A DNA stretch of 64,000 bases from Earliella scabrosa (Eukaryota; Basidiomycota; Agaricomycetes; Polyporales; Polyporaceae), in assembly GCA_022605405.1 (NCBI GenBank), contig JABYQQ010000016.1, positions 1,116,001 to 1,180,000 of the forward strand, read 5' to 3'. The notes beneath the pieces are model-generated. The model saw nothing but the letters and a program-made list of their open reading frames with translations. It had not been told where the DNA came from and searched no databases. Numbering within the stretch: position 1 is the stretch's first letter; each line of letters opens with the position of its first letter. Of the stretch, positions 10,634 to 21,718 are shown one piece after another. The translations under genes and the position numbers were made by a program.

Positions 10634-12072
10634 ATGAACGCGCTCTCTCTTGCCCGCCGCCATCTTCGGCGCACCCTCTCCACCACGCCCTGCTGGCACC
10701 GACCACTCGCCCTTCCCCGCGCAACCTCATCCTCATCCCTCTTCTCTCGCTCGCGCAACTTCTCCGAGAAACGCACACCCTCACCAGACGTGCCCATGCC
10801 CAAACCCAAAGCCTCGACACCGCTGCGCCGCGCGGCCTCCGCCTCCCTGCCCATCCGCTCGAACCCGACCCCGACCAGGAGCGAGATTCACCCCGTCGCC
10901 ACGTACGCGACCGCAGAGCGGTACCTCATGCCGAACCTGCGCGCCGCGCTCCTCCCCGCCGGCGCGCAGCTCCTCCACGACGCGTGGTGGGTCCCGCGCT
11001 GGACGGACGTCGCGAGCGGGAGGGAGGGCGAGGTGTTCGTCTTTGGGAACGGCAGCTTCGTGTGCTGGGGCCTCGGCGAGGACGCGGCGGCGCGCTTTGC
11101 GGCCGAGGTGCTCGCGCCCACATCCGCGGCGGTTGCGCCGCTGAAGGAGCCCGAGACGGAGGACCTGGAGTTCGTGACGGATCCTGAGGAGTGAGTGGTC
11201 TTGTCTCAGGCCATGTCTGGAGAGGGGGTGCTGAACGCGGTGTGCGCTGCAGGGATACGCGGCTGCAGGGAGACCTGATCATCCTGGGTCGGACACCCCC
11301 GCTGAGCAGCGAAGACTCAATGCCGATGGACCTGCCGCCGTCGACGCTCCCGCGCGAGACGCTCCTCGCGCGGTACGCCTTCTCCCAGGCGCTGTCGCGC
11401 TCGACCGCGCTGTCCGGCCTCGAGACGGCTCTGGACCACTACCTGTCGTCCGTCGCGCTCCTCCCGCGGACCTTGCAGAAGACAGGCAAGCCGGGGTTGG
11501 GGCGCAGGGAGCTCGTCATGAAGCTCGGTGAGCTGCTGCGCTTCCGGCAGGGGCTCAACCTCAACCGCGAGAACTTCTCGGACACGCCGGACTTTTACTG
11601 GTCGGAGCCCGTGCTCGAAGGTGGGTGGTTGATTATCGTGTGCGGTGTAATGGTGGAGGCGATTGCGCTTATAATGCGACGTGTTAGGTTACTTCAACTC
11701 GCTGAGCAATGCGCTCGACGTTAGGGCGCGCATACGGTCTGTGAACGACAAGATCACCTACGCTGCAGAGGTGGGTGGGACGCCTCGACTCCGCACGACA
11801 TTCGTCCTGACGCCGCTTTTACAGATGCAATCCGTTCTACGGGAGCTGCTCACCGAGGTGCGTGCGTCAGAGTGGGTGTATGTGCCGTCAACTTACAGCT
11901 CTCCATGTCGCAGACCTCTGCCCATCGCATGGAGCTCATCATCATTGCACTCATCGCTGTCGAAGTCGTTATCTGTCTGATCCGCGACGGACCTGAGCTC
12001 TGGCACATGGTCTTCGGCGACGACAAGGACACCGAGAACGCAAAATCTGTCGAAGCCACACCCGCGGTCTAA
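10634..12072 (+). CDS. MRX10: RMND1/MRX10-type mitochondrial protein (DUF155)
   Basis: Exons 10634-11190, 11253-11620, 11688-11770, 11825-11857 and 11914-12072; 399 residues. The first 50 residues (LARRHLRRTLS..., RSRNFSEKR) are rich in Arg and Ser and nearly free of acidic residues, as in a mitochondrial presequence. The DUF155 core has VFVFGNGSFVCWGLGED, FSQALSRSTALSGLE, LGELLRFRQGLNLNRE, FYWSEPVLEGYFN and TSAHRMELIIIALIAVEVV. That last stretch is the single C-terminal transmembrane segment typical of the family. Human RMND1 and yeast Mrx10 are inner-membrane proteins that support mitochondrial translation, possibly by tethering ribosomes; this role is inferred by homology. An alternative acceptor 15 nt upstream of 11914 would add five residues in frame. 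Confidence 0.9.
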
Positions 12073-12438
12073 CCCCTGTACCATCCACGCCAATCGCCCT
12101 CGTGCACGTGCACATTCCTCCTCTCAGTTCTCTGATACACTGCACACTGACACTCTAATTCGCTATCCCAACGCATCTCACCGCTCGCACTCAACCTGCC
12201 TTAGACGTATCTTTATCATCTGGATTCTGTATCATACAGCCGCATATGTAAATGTACAAAAAGCGCACACATAATCTACACCTCGCTCTTGGGCACTGCT
12301 CGACCGAGGACGGTCACTGGTCAGCGACATTAGTACTAGAATGATCGTGTTGTTGCCTGTATCCTGATTAGACGAGGATAGGAATAAGGAGAGTCTAGCG
12401 CGGAGACGGTGCGCACTGCACCGCGGTCGGTTCACGGT
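12073..12438. other. Convergent intergenic region
   Basis: Lies between the 3' ends of MRX10 (plus) and the alpha/beta hydrolase (minus). Nothing else seen. Confidence 0.5.
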
Positions 12439-13786
12439 TCACTTGGTGCTCTTGCTGGGTCGCCGCCGGAGGTTCAGGTGCGCGTCGATCCACGAGATGC
12501 AGTCGTCCAGGAAGCGCGCGGGGACGTCGCCCGTCTCGTGCCCCAGGTCGTTGTATGCGTCCTGAATTCAGACAAAACGCTGTTCAGAAGAGAAGAGGCG
12601 ACTTGCAATTGGGCCACTCCAACGGGGCGAAACGCACCTGGTACGTGACCAGCTTCTTGTCCGTGATGTTGATCTTCTCAAAGAGGTCGATGCCAGCCTT
12701 TGGCGAATTGATCTAACCGCCATTTCGAGGTCATTGACCATGTCCTCCGTATGATCTGGGATGTAGAAGAGAGCGGGGCTCACCTCGTTCGCTGTCCCCC
12801 ACAGCATGATGAACTATCGGGAAAACGCCGTCAAGAGAGTGCGCTGACTCGGATAGAAGCGGGAAGATACATACTGGAAGATCCTTGGGCCACCGCGCCC
12901 ATCCCGCCTGGAGCATCTCCTCACCCTATCACAGGGTCAGCATTGAGACCCTCCCTCCGCTGCCGGCAACCACTGACCTGGGTGACCATTTCCCACATCG
13001 CCTGCGCGCGGCCCTGCGGCTTCAGCAGCGGGTCGCTGGCCATCGAGAGCACGACAGCCGGGTCGCGCGAACATCGCTAGCAGCACCGTCGCCTCTGCGT
13101 TCAGAGAATAGCCACGGCGCGCGGAGGAACGGGAGGCTCTTACCTCGTACGACACGGGTGCGATGAACGGAAACGAGGGCACGATCGTCGTCAGCGTGCG
13201 GAGGAGTTGGCGGAGAGCCCTCGGGTATGTGAAGCCGAGCTCTACGAGCGGGGAGACGGCGAGGACGCCTGAGAGGAGCCCGACGGTCTCGCGCGAGGGC
13301 GGCGCGTCGGTGCGTGTCGGGAAGCACAGCGCGAGTCCTCCACCCTATGGGAGTGAAGACCAGGTACCATTCAGAGCGCATTCTTCACCCAAGCGCGCGA
13401 GAGGGGATGGTAGCGGGACGAGTGCTCACCGCGGAGTAGCCCATGAGGAAGAGCGGGAGGCGCTGGTTCATGTCGGCGACGTGCTTGATCCACCACTCGA
13501 GGTCTGCGAACTCCTGTGCGCGTGTGGTCTTGCCGTAGGACGCACCGGGGCTACGGTTGCTCGGGTCGAGCGCGGTGCGGCCGTAGCCGCGGAGGTCGTA
13601 GGCGAAGACGGAGACGTGCCGCTGTGCAAAGGCGGCGTGCACGTCCTCGTGGCGGCCGATGTGGTCGCGGAAGCCGTGCGCGAAGAGGAGGACGGCCTTG
13701 GGGAAGGTCGCGGGGTAGGTCCGGGTGTAGAAGCTGTGTCCGTCGGGACCTGCGAGCCATGCCTCGATGTAGGACGAGCCGGGCAT
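12439..13786 (-). CDS. Alpha/beta hydrolase of monoglyceride lipase type (Hydrolase_4)
   Basis: Exons 13786-13430, 13344-13144, 13076-12978, 12925-12875, 12813-12784, 12712-12638 and 12561-12439; 311 residues. The start is MPGSSYIEAWLAGPDG, just before the first strand. Landmarks are FAHGFRDHIGRHEDV (oxyanion region), AYDLRGYGRT and LFLMGYSAGGG with nucleophile Ser118, followed by ASPPLVE and the cap region. The acid position, normally GTAD or GSAD in this family, reads LWGTANE, so the expected Asp245 is Asn (codon AAC). The His is present in DLGHETGD (His279). The family cleaves monoacylglycerols and similar esters. With the altered acid the activity may be weak, shifted to the neighbouring Glu246, or lost. 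No signal peptide is visible at this start, so the protein is probably cytosolic or on lipid droplets. Confidence 0.88.
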
Positions 13787-15171
13787 GGTGACGGGGGCGA
13801 GCTGCGTCTGCGCGCGCAGAAGTTGGGGTCGACGGGAGAGGAGGAGAAGCAGGAGAGGGTGTCGAGTGATGGCGGGGACAGAGAAGGGGGCAAACACGGT
13901 CCAGACGGGGACAGGCGGATAGCGATATGTATAGGGGCGGGCGATCGGGCGACATGGCCACGTTTGGTGAACGCAACCCTGACGTTAACGTTCTGCGCTC
14001 GCTCAGGGACGCAGCCAGCCCGCGTCCTCTTCTGGCCACAAGCTAATCGGCCGCCAGATCTGCGACTCATCAACGCAACGCCTGAGAAGAAGGCCGGTGA
14101 TCATCTTCAGGTTCCCTCCCAACCGCAGCCCTTCTGGTGGTTAATAATAGTTATTATTTAGTCCCGTCGCCCCGTCACACCCAAGCACACCCAAGCACAC
14201 GCACCGTTCTCCTCCAGTCTTGCTCTCGTCATCCAACGCATCCAGGCATTCAAAGTCTGGTTCCCAGTTCGCCGTTTCCTGGTTAGCGTCAGGTTTTGTC
14301 GATGATGATGTGGCTGGTGCGGTAATCACAATCGCGAGACTAGACAACATTGAACGCCCTCGCGATCAGATTCATTTCGCCATCGCACTCATTAGAATTT
14401 AGCACAAGCGACCGCCACCTGGGGCTTCGGGCCCCTCAGGCTCCGTTCTCCCTTTTGGCATCCTAGGCGTTTGCTTCCAAGTCCATCGCCCTCGTCACCT
14501 CGTCAAAGACCAATTCGGATGGTACTCATCGTCAGAGCTGTTGCGTGTACCAGGTCCGTGGCCAGACGTATGCGCCGGAATACGGCATTGCTCGGTCGTT
14601 GTGCGGCGCCCACTGGGCTTATCATGCTAAGTGCACGTCGCGCAAACGATTACGCGTGCGCCCTTGAATCGACTGGACGGACAGATTTACCGTAGAACTT
14701 GTTGCCGATCCGGAGTTCGATGTGGTCTAAGTATGTTGCGGTAAGTACGTACTCCTTCAGCCAGCATCTTGGTAATTATCAATGTCCGAATTATCCCTGG
14801 TTCTGACTTAGCTCGTGAATGGCTTGTGCTGGCAATGCATGCTCGGACGCAGGTCAGCATGTTCTGGTCGAAGAGCCAATAACGAACCACTGCCCGTAAG
14901 ATATTTGCTCTTGTAGAGAACTTAGAGGAAGGGCTTATGACCCTCGAGGCCGCCGCGGGCGATCCGTTGTACGTTCGTATCCCTCTCTGACGGCGAAACA
15001 TTCACCCAGACATTTATAGGTCACGCCCGACCCTATGCGCAGACACAGGATATACTTAATCCAACATGAACATCTGGGAATTTAGTCAGACCAAAATGCT
15101 TCAAGCATGGTGAGATCGCAACTCACCAACTACAATACTTTTGGAGAGAGTACAGCAATCTATGAGTCATA
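13787..15171. other. Intergenic region with possible exon-like fragments
   Basis: Upstream of the hydrolase and downstream of ACL4, both minus. It contains a short tandem repeat (14177-14201) and an AT-rich patch near 14140-14160. On the plus strand, 14917-14990 follows an acceptor-like CTTGTAG and reads as an acidic, protein-like segment (ENLEEGLMTLEAAAGDPLY) ending in a stop at 14988. An acceptor-like site and short open stretch also sit near 14696-14740. I could not join these into a convincing gene. They may be a small gene, a pseudogene or chance. Confidence 0.3.
14177..14201. repeat. Short tandem repeat, unit ACACCCAAGC
   Basis: Two full copies and a partial third of a 10-bp unit in intergenic DNA. 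No function is implied. Confidence 0.7.
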
Positions 15172-16563
15172 CTATGACATCTCGACGTCGCCATCGTCAT
15201 CGCTACCGTCGACGTCCTCCCAGCCATCCCCGTCGTCATCACCTTCACCCTCTGGTGAAGGCTGTATCCCTAATGACTCAAGTTTCGAGATGAGCTCCCG
15301 CACGTGCGCTAGCAGAGGAGCATCCGGATGTTCCTGATTGGTGTGCAGCTAAAGAACGCTGTCAGAGCTGACCTAGCTCGAGTTCAAGCGGTTACACGCA
15401 CCATCTGGCACGTCTCCAGACAATCTCGCGCATCTCGGGCGAGTTCCTCCCAGGTCAGCTCGTCCAGCTTCCCGCCGCTCTCCTGTGCCTGCTCGGCCAT
15501 GAGGAAGAAACACCATCCTTCAAGGTACCAGGCTTCGACTTCCTGGTCGTCGGACGCCATGATGCCCTGGAGAACGAGGAGCGCCGGGGTGTAAAGCGCG
15601 AGCTCTAGGAAGAGCTTCACGATCGACAGCCGGGAGGGTATTGGTGGCAGCTTCGGGTCGTCTGCAGCACACGCGTTGATATGAAGGGCATTTGCACAGT
15701 AGAACCGTTCTTACCAAGATCGAGATCCTTCCACTGGGACCACGCCTGCTCGAGGCAGACCTTCGCATCTTCTGGTCTCTGCTGCGACATGCGGACTGAA
15801 GCCAGTGCCTGTAGTGCTTCTGTATTCCCCGGGTCCGTCTGTAGCGCGAGGTTGAGCAAGTCCTCGCATGTCTTCTCAGCAGCGGGGTCATCACTGGAAT
15901 GGGAATGAGGGACCTCACTGACACATGAGTCGGGGAGTAAGGGCGTACCATAGATCATAGGACGGGTCCATCCAGATTTCGACCATGCCAATGAGAGCCC
16001 TGACGATATTGCGCCTGGTCTCCGCCTCATCGTCATTCGACGTCTGCGCGTCCACAGCACGCTCCTTGCCCTTCAGCTGCCCGGAAAGAATGTCCACGGC
16101 GCTCTGGTAATGTCGGAGCGCGAGGCGCGGATCGTCTTCGCTCAGCTGCGCCAAGTACAGGTGCGCGGAGGGGGGCGGCACCGCGGGCGCGCCAGGATGT
16201 GGTGGAATGAGGGATTCGAACGTCTGCACGACACGCCAAAGCATATCAGCACTGAGAGGGCCCGCCGTCTCAAGACGTGTAGGGGGAGGGAGCGCGACGG
16301 ACTGCACGCACCTCCTTGGCGGCGAGAAGCTCCCCGGTCTCGAGCTGCACGACTCCGAGCATCTCCTTGGCCTCCACATTATCGGGCTCCCGCTCGAGCA
16401 CGCGTCGCGCGAACCGTCCTGCGAGATCGTAGTCGCATTGCACAATCAGGGCTTGCGCCTTCTCCAGGAGTGCGGAGATGGGTGGGGGTGGGGGGGGCTC
16501 CTCGGCGGTGTTCTGCGTGACGACTGGCTTAATCTTGCGTGTCTTTGGTCTTGTGCGACCCAT
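15172..16563 (-). CDS. ACL4: TPR-repeat assembly chaperone of ribosomal protein uL4 (ACL4)
   Basis: Exons 16563-16312, 16223-15949, 15893-15715, 15661-15402 and 15348-15172; 380 residues (yeast Acl4 is of similar size). The basic start MGRTRPKTRKIKPVV leads into tetratricopeptide repeats (LIVQCDYDLAGRFARRVLE, AKEMLGVVQLETGELLAAK, TEALQALASVRMSQQRPEDA, VEAWYLEGWCFFLMAEQ). The protein ends in a strongly acidic tail rich in Asp, Glu and Gly. This is the architecture of Acl4, which captures newly made Rpl4 and escorts it to the pre-60S particle in the nucleus. The gene starts head-to-head with the 16827 gene, with 263 bases between the two ATGs. Assignment rests on fold, size and tail; other TPR proteins share the repeats. 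Confidence 0.82.
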
Positions 16564-16826
16564 GATGCTGCTCGACCACTAGCACAGATGAAGTAGAGAA
16601 CGGTGAGACTTGGAGGACGCAAAGCTGCAGAAAGATTATTGAGCGCCTAGATCACAGAGCGAATCTCGATCGGGCATGCCCATCATGCGCGCTAACGCGC
16701 GACGCGACGCGCCGCTCTCCTTGTCTTGGTCCACCACGACCTCCATCTCCCATCCACTGCGCAATCGCGTGCAATACGCGCGTCGGCTCGTGTCAAACAA
16801 CGAACGCCACAAGATTTTTACCAGGC

Positions 16827-18074
16827 ATGCTCAATGACAAAGGAAAGGAGAAGGCGACCGATGACGGCTTCTTCATGGAGCGGCTTGAGATGTTGTACGA
16901 GCAAAGTCTGGGAGACTTGCGTTCCTTCGCTGAGCGAGAAGGACGTTCATACGAAGAGGTACGTCTATTAACAAATGTGGCCGTGTAACTCCCTCTCAGC
17001 GTCTCGTTACAGGTCAAGATGTGCATGGCGAAACTCCACTGCAGATCTCTCTTCGACGGAGCCGGAGGAGATAATCTGACGGTGAAGGGCAAGGAGCTCA
17101 GTACGTATCCTGCTCGTTGAGCCAATATATGCCGTTGACTGTCTATCAGCTGACCATGTTCTCCAGAATGTCTCACAGCAACTAGAGTCTCTTGAGACTT
17201 TGGCAGGCCTACAATCCTTCTTCCTTGTTGTCGACCCTAGCGACACCGAACACGAGGGGTTCCTTGGAGGCACCGTCAAAGGGCGAGAGTTCTGGCGTGG
17301 TCATCGAGGGTGCGGCGTAGCTGGTGCGCAATCCTTCAAGGCGCAATGCGTCCGCTCGCAGGTACAAGCCGCCCAACTCCCGACGATGCTCGCCTCTGCA
17401 CCTTCCCCTTCCATCGCCCAGATCACTCCGTACTCTGACGCTCCGCAAAAGAAGGTACAAGCTCGAGAAGTGAAGACGGAACTCTATGGATCCATGCGCG
17501 ATGCGCTCAGGTTCGCCAGCACCGACACTCATGCTCACGTCCACTACACTGAGACGATTCTCGCAGAGCAGCATCTGGCGTACGAACCGCTGAGATGAAA
17601 TGGAGCAACCACTCCAAGCTCGATGTGTATGGCGTGCACGTTGTTGGGTGGCCCGACAGCGTGCCGCAGAAGAACCCGTCGACGTTGTCCCTCGCTCAAA
17701 ACAAGCTCATCCTTGACCTCCTCAACAACGGCGAACTGAGGTTTGTTCGCATAGAGGGTGCTCCCGCACCCGAGTCTGGAATCTACGTGGATGCCGCGCC
17801 ACAGAAGGACGAGGATGCAATTTTCGCAGACTCTATAGACTACGCCTGGGTATCATCCGGCGACGCAGGCGCAGCTGCATCTACATCCATGGTGCGTTCA
17901 TTAGGCAGTTTGCTGCGGAGTCATGAAGGCTTACCCAGATGATAGCAATCCAACGTGACAGCCCCTGCCCTACACGATGATCTGACATTGTCGTTGCGGG
18001 ATGCTGCAGCAGCACAAGCGGAGAGCGCCGAACGAGCAACGACCCCGAAACGAAGACGCGTGGAGGAACGGTAG
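16827..18074 (+). CDS. Unrecognised basidiomycete protein with a C-terminal nuclear localisation signal
   Basis: Exons 16827-16958, 17013-17100, 17150-17510, 17567-17891 and 17946-18074; 344 residues, all junctions GT-AG and in phase. The N-terminus is Lys- and Glu-rich and helical (FFMERLEMLYEQSLGDLRSF). The middle has KELTDHVLQNVSQQLESLE, then a Gly-rich conserved-looking block (EGFLGGTVKGREFWRGHRG). Near the C-terminal half, TAEMKWSNHSKLDVYGVHVV and SLAQNKLILDLLNNGELRF look ordered. It ends AERATTPKRRRVEER, a good monopartite nuclear localisation signal. I see no enzyme motif and do not recognise the family. The continuous frame across five exons makes it a real gene. It shares a divergent promoter with ACL4, and the nuclear signal would fit a role near ribosome assembly or transcription, but that is speculation. 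Confidence 0.75.
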
Positions 18075-18890
18075 AGGTTGGTACCTCTATTCCGTTACTC
18101 TGAACCCACCCACTGAGGCCACCTGACGCCTTTGTGCCGTTCAGACACGTCCGACCTCCCACAACCCGACCTCGACCGGGGGTCGGTGTGCTATTTGTCC
18201 GGCCTGGTGTGGGCTAGATGGACTGGTCATGAATTGGGGTAGCTCGCGGGTTGAGGCGGGCTTCGGTTCCGTGGTGAGGTACGGATGTGTGTGGTGCCAT
18301 CGATGCGATGTTCTGACCGCTTGTTCTGCGATCTGCGTATCGTTCAAGACGGATGTCCCCCACACGAGGTCACCCTGCTGTTCGCGCAGTTAGCCTCCCA
18401 AGCCGGAGCTTCAGATACGATCCTTTGGCGTCCATGCAGAGTGTTGTCCTCCCTCTTGTGGACTCCGCGCTGTTGTCTGCTTGAAGATCAGACATCAGAC
18501 CTCTGTTTCAGTTCACGGGTCTATGTCCCGATGTGCCTGTGGCATCATGTAGATACAGCAGGATATGCAGATGGAATGAGCATGCATCAGACGGAGAGTG
18601 TGCTGCGGTAGGGACTGGTGCTACGGAAATTGCGCGCAGGCGTGCCTATCACGAGCGCGATGGTTTGTATGTATAAGAAGCAAGAAGCGCGGACCAAAGA
18701 GGGATCCAGAATGCCCTCTTTGTGGGCCCCAATGCCGCTTCTTCTCGGGGCTCGTGCCAGACACGCCTTGACCGCGTTGCCACACTGCTGCGAGCCACCG
18801 GGCTCGAGTCCGCTATCTACCCACCCACGCTCGAGACGACTCCGTGTACCACCCCGCGCCCCCGCTCACCCACACCAAGCTCTACGCAAC
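18075..18890. other. Intergenic region upstream of the helicase gene
   Basis: Both flanking genes are on the plus strand. No coding region is supported. A TATAAG element lies at 18672-18677, 214 bases before the helicase ATG, and a C-rich leader follows. Confidence 0.5.
18672..18677 (+). promoter_or_regulatory. Possible TATA element of the helicase gene
   Basis: TATAAG in the context TGTATGTATAAGAAGC, followed by a long C-rich stretch up to the ATG at 18891. Weak evidence. Confidence 0.3.
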
Positions 18891-21718
18891 ATGCCTCCGA
18901 AGGCCAAAATTCGGACGATCAACCAGAACCTCATCGACGACGTCCACCCGCCCATCCGCGTCCAAGACGAGGTCTCCGAGTCCGCATTGACAGAGGAGCT
19001 CTTCGCCGAGTTCCTCCAAGACTGCCCAGTTCCCCGCTTCGTCGGGCTCGCACCCATCTACTCCGAGCGCGGCGCGTTGTGCCGCCTCGCCATCGCGGTG
19101 AGCACCCGGGTCCTCATTGTACAGTTCCACGCGAAGGGCAAGGGCAAGAACGCGTACCTCGGTCGTGAAGTCCTTCAATCCCAGCTCCTCCACAACTCCG
19201 AGATCACCCTTCTCGCGTTCGACATGAACAAGCTCGCCATCGCCTTGTTCAAGGACCAGGACATCCGTATCTTCAACGGCGTCGACATCCAGAGCGCCTG
19301 TGGCTCGAGTCGCGAGCCACTCGCCGCGATCGAGTTCGCCGCGCAGGAGCGCGTCTCCATCATGAAGTTGAACGTCACCAATACCTTCCAGTCTTCTGTA
19401 TTCGACGCAAAGCGCACGACGTCGTTCGCGCTGCAGGCCTGGGTGGCGCACTGCTTGTCGACATTCGACGGGATGGAGGAGAGGTTCCGCTCGGCGAAGA
19501 TGATCAACACGAAGGAGATGAACGACTACGTACGTCGCGCGATCAATGTCGTCAGCCCCGCACTTAATCTTATCTTCCTCCATCATCACGTCCAGCAACT
19601 GCATGTCCTCGCCCAGCTCGAGCGCGGCGAGCAGCGCATCGAGCTGACCCAGTCCACCTCCGTCGTCCACGAGTTCAACACGAACTCCGTTCGCACTCGG
19701 GACGGGACTGCGACCGTACAAGCCCAGCGCTTCCAGACCCGTTTTCATAACCACGGGGGCGAGGGCCAAACTCCGGTGAGCATCGTCTTCTCTCGCATCG
19801 ACGCATTGTCACCGCGGATGTCGACTGCCAACGACTGACGACATCTACGCTAGCGCGGCCAACGCGTCACCGTGCAGGACAGGGAAAGCGGGCTGACCTT
19901 CTTCGTCGACGGCGAGGTTGGCACGGTCGTCGGGCGCAATGCGTCGATCAAGACGACGGCGAGCCTCGAGGGCCGCCTCATTACTGCCATCACGACTCAG
20001 GGTCCCGACGGCCCGACGAACGCTGAACGCGCGCGGTCGCTCGCCGTGCTCGAGGCGCTCCAGGGTCAGAGCGATCTCTTCGCCAACCCGTTCCTCAAGT
20101 ATATCTTCAACCAGCCCGACGACTCGAACCCGGAGCCCTTCGCTTGGCCGGACACCTTCCCGACCGTCGACGTCCCACCTCCCGTCGTCTCCAGCCGCCC
20201 CCTCAACGACTCCCAAGACAGGGCAGTCAAGCATATGCTCATGCAGAACAATGATAGCAGGCTCACAATCATCCAGGGTCCTCCTGGCACCGGTATGTGA
20301 CTCCTCATCTTGGGACCGGCCCTGATGATGACAGAACTGATGACGGGTACAGGGAAGACTACAGTCATTGCAGCCTTTGTCTGCTCTGCGGTGGCTGCAG
20401 GAGTGACCGGCATATGGCTCACAGCTCAGTCAAACATTGCTGTCAAGAACATAGCTGAGAAGCTTGCTGATGTGGGCTTCCTGAACTGGAGACTGCTTGT
20501 CTCCAATGACTTCCATACTGGCTGGTATGTCATGGGTTTTATATTGTGTGGACCCTCTTGACACTGTCTGCAGGCATGAACACATCTATGGTCATCTCCA
20601 CCGGAACATGATCACTAGTCATGAGTTCAAGAGGGCTCGTTCTCGCATCCAGGGCGTTCCTGTCATCCTCTGCACACTCTCGATGCTCTCCCATCCCAAG
20701 CTCAACATTTTCACCACAGCCAACCCTATCCATACCCTTGTCATTGATGAGGCATCCCAGATCACTCTGGGCCAGTATGTTGCACCACTTCAGAAGTTTC
20801 CATCTATCCACAAGATGTGCATGATTGGGGATGACAAGCAATGTAAGTCATCTGCAATCTCTTGTTGCTCTGTACTCATGGGATTATGCAGTGCCTCCCT
20901 ATGGTGCTGATGAACATGGAAATATCAAGAGTATTTTTGAGATTGAACATCTCAAGCCTTCAGTCTTGTTTCTGAGTATCCAATGTGAGTGTTCTACTCT
21001 AATCTGTTTGGTTAAGTTGGCTGAGTCTCTTTCAGACCGCATGCCTCCTCTCATTGGAGAGGTGGTCTCTGATGTTGTCTATGAGGGACAGCTTCAGTCC
21101 AACCCTGATCACCCAGTTCCCTCTGGACAGCCTTGCTGTTGGTTTGTCCATGTGGATGGGTCCATGGAGAGACAGCATGAAGGCACTAGCTGGCATGTGA
21201 GTGTTTCTCTTGTTTTATCTTCCAGCATTGCTCATAATTTTATGTGCAGAACCCCACTGAACGAGCAGCAGTCTTTAAAATTGCTGAGAAGCTCCAGACA
21301 GAGGGCAAGGACTACTGTATCATCACCCCATATGATGCCCAGCGAAGCTTCCTGGAGAATGAGATGAAGGAGCTGGATCTGGACTGGAAAGACAAGTGCT
21401 TCAATGTGGACTCCTTCCAAGGTGAGCCACAATTCTGCCTTGCCTTACATGTGACTCTCAGGCTGATATCTTTGTGTAGGGAATGAGAAGGACTACATCA
21501 TTGTGTCCCTAGTGCGCACCAGGCTTTTGGGTTTCTTGGATGACCTTAGACGTACCAATGTCATGCTCACCCGTTGCAAGAGGGGCATGTTCATTGTCAC
21601 CAACTGGGAATTTGTGTTCACCAAAGCTTCTAACACACTGGTGGGGAGGATGGCTGCAGCTTGGGGAGATGATGTCTGGGTGACACCAGACCAGTTGGTG
21701 GCACAGGCAGCAGCCTGA
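18891..21718 (+). CDS. Superfamily 1 (UPF1/NAM7-like) helicase with an unassigned N-terminal domain
   Basis: Exons 18891-19775, 19854-20292, 20353-20524, 20574-20842, 20892-20984, 21036-21196, 21250-21421 and 21480-21718; 809 residues. All SF1 motifs are readable: I GPPGTGKTT (from 437), Ia WLTAQSNIAVKN, II VIDEAS (about 557), III MIGDDKQLPPYG, IV LSIQYRMPPLIGE, V NVDSFQGNEKDYIIVS and VI RTNVMLTRCKRG. This is the UPF1-like DEAS-box group, which unwinds RNA or DNA 5'-3'. Residues 1-330 (SERGALCRLAIAVSTRVLIV, LLAFDMNKLAIALFKDQDIR) are folded-looking but not a domain that I can name. There are no UPF1-type Cys/His zinc clusters. Codon use changes abruptly near 20,212: CpG almost disappears from there to the stop. 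The gene is convergent with CAT2, with 167 bases between stop codons. Confidence 0.9.

Noticed and set aside
18882..19769. A 295-codon open frame on the minus strand opposite the helicase gene
   Set aside because: It is the mirror of GC-rich codons in helicase exon 1, has no motifs, and disappears where the CpG-poor part of the same gene begins.
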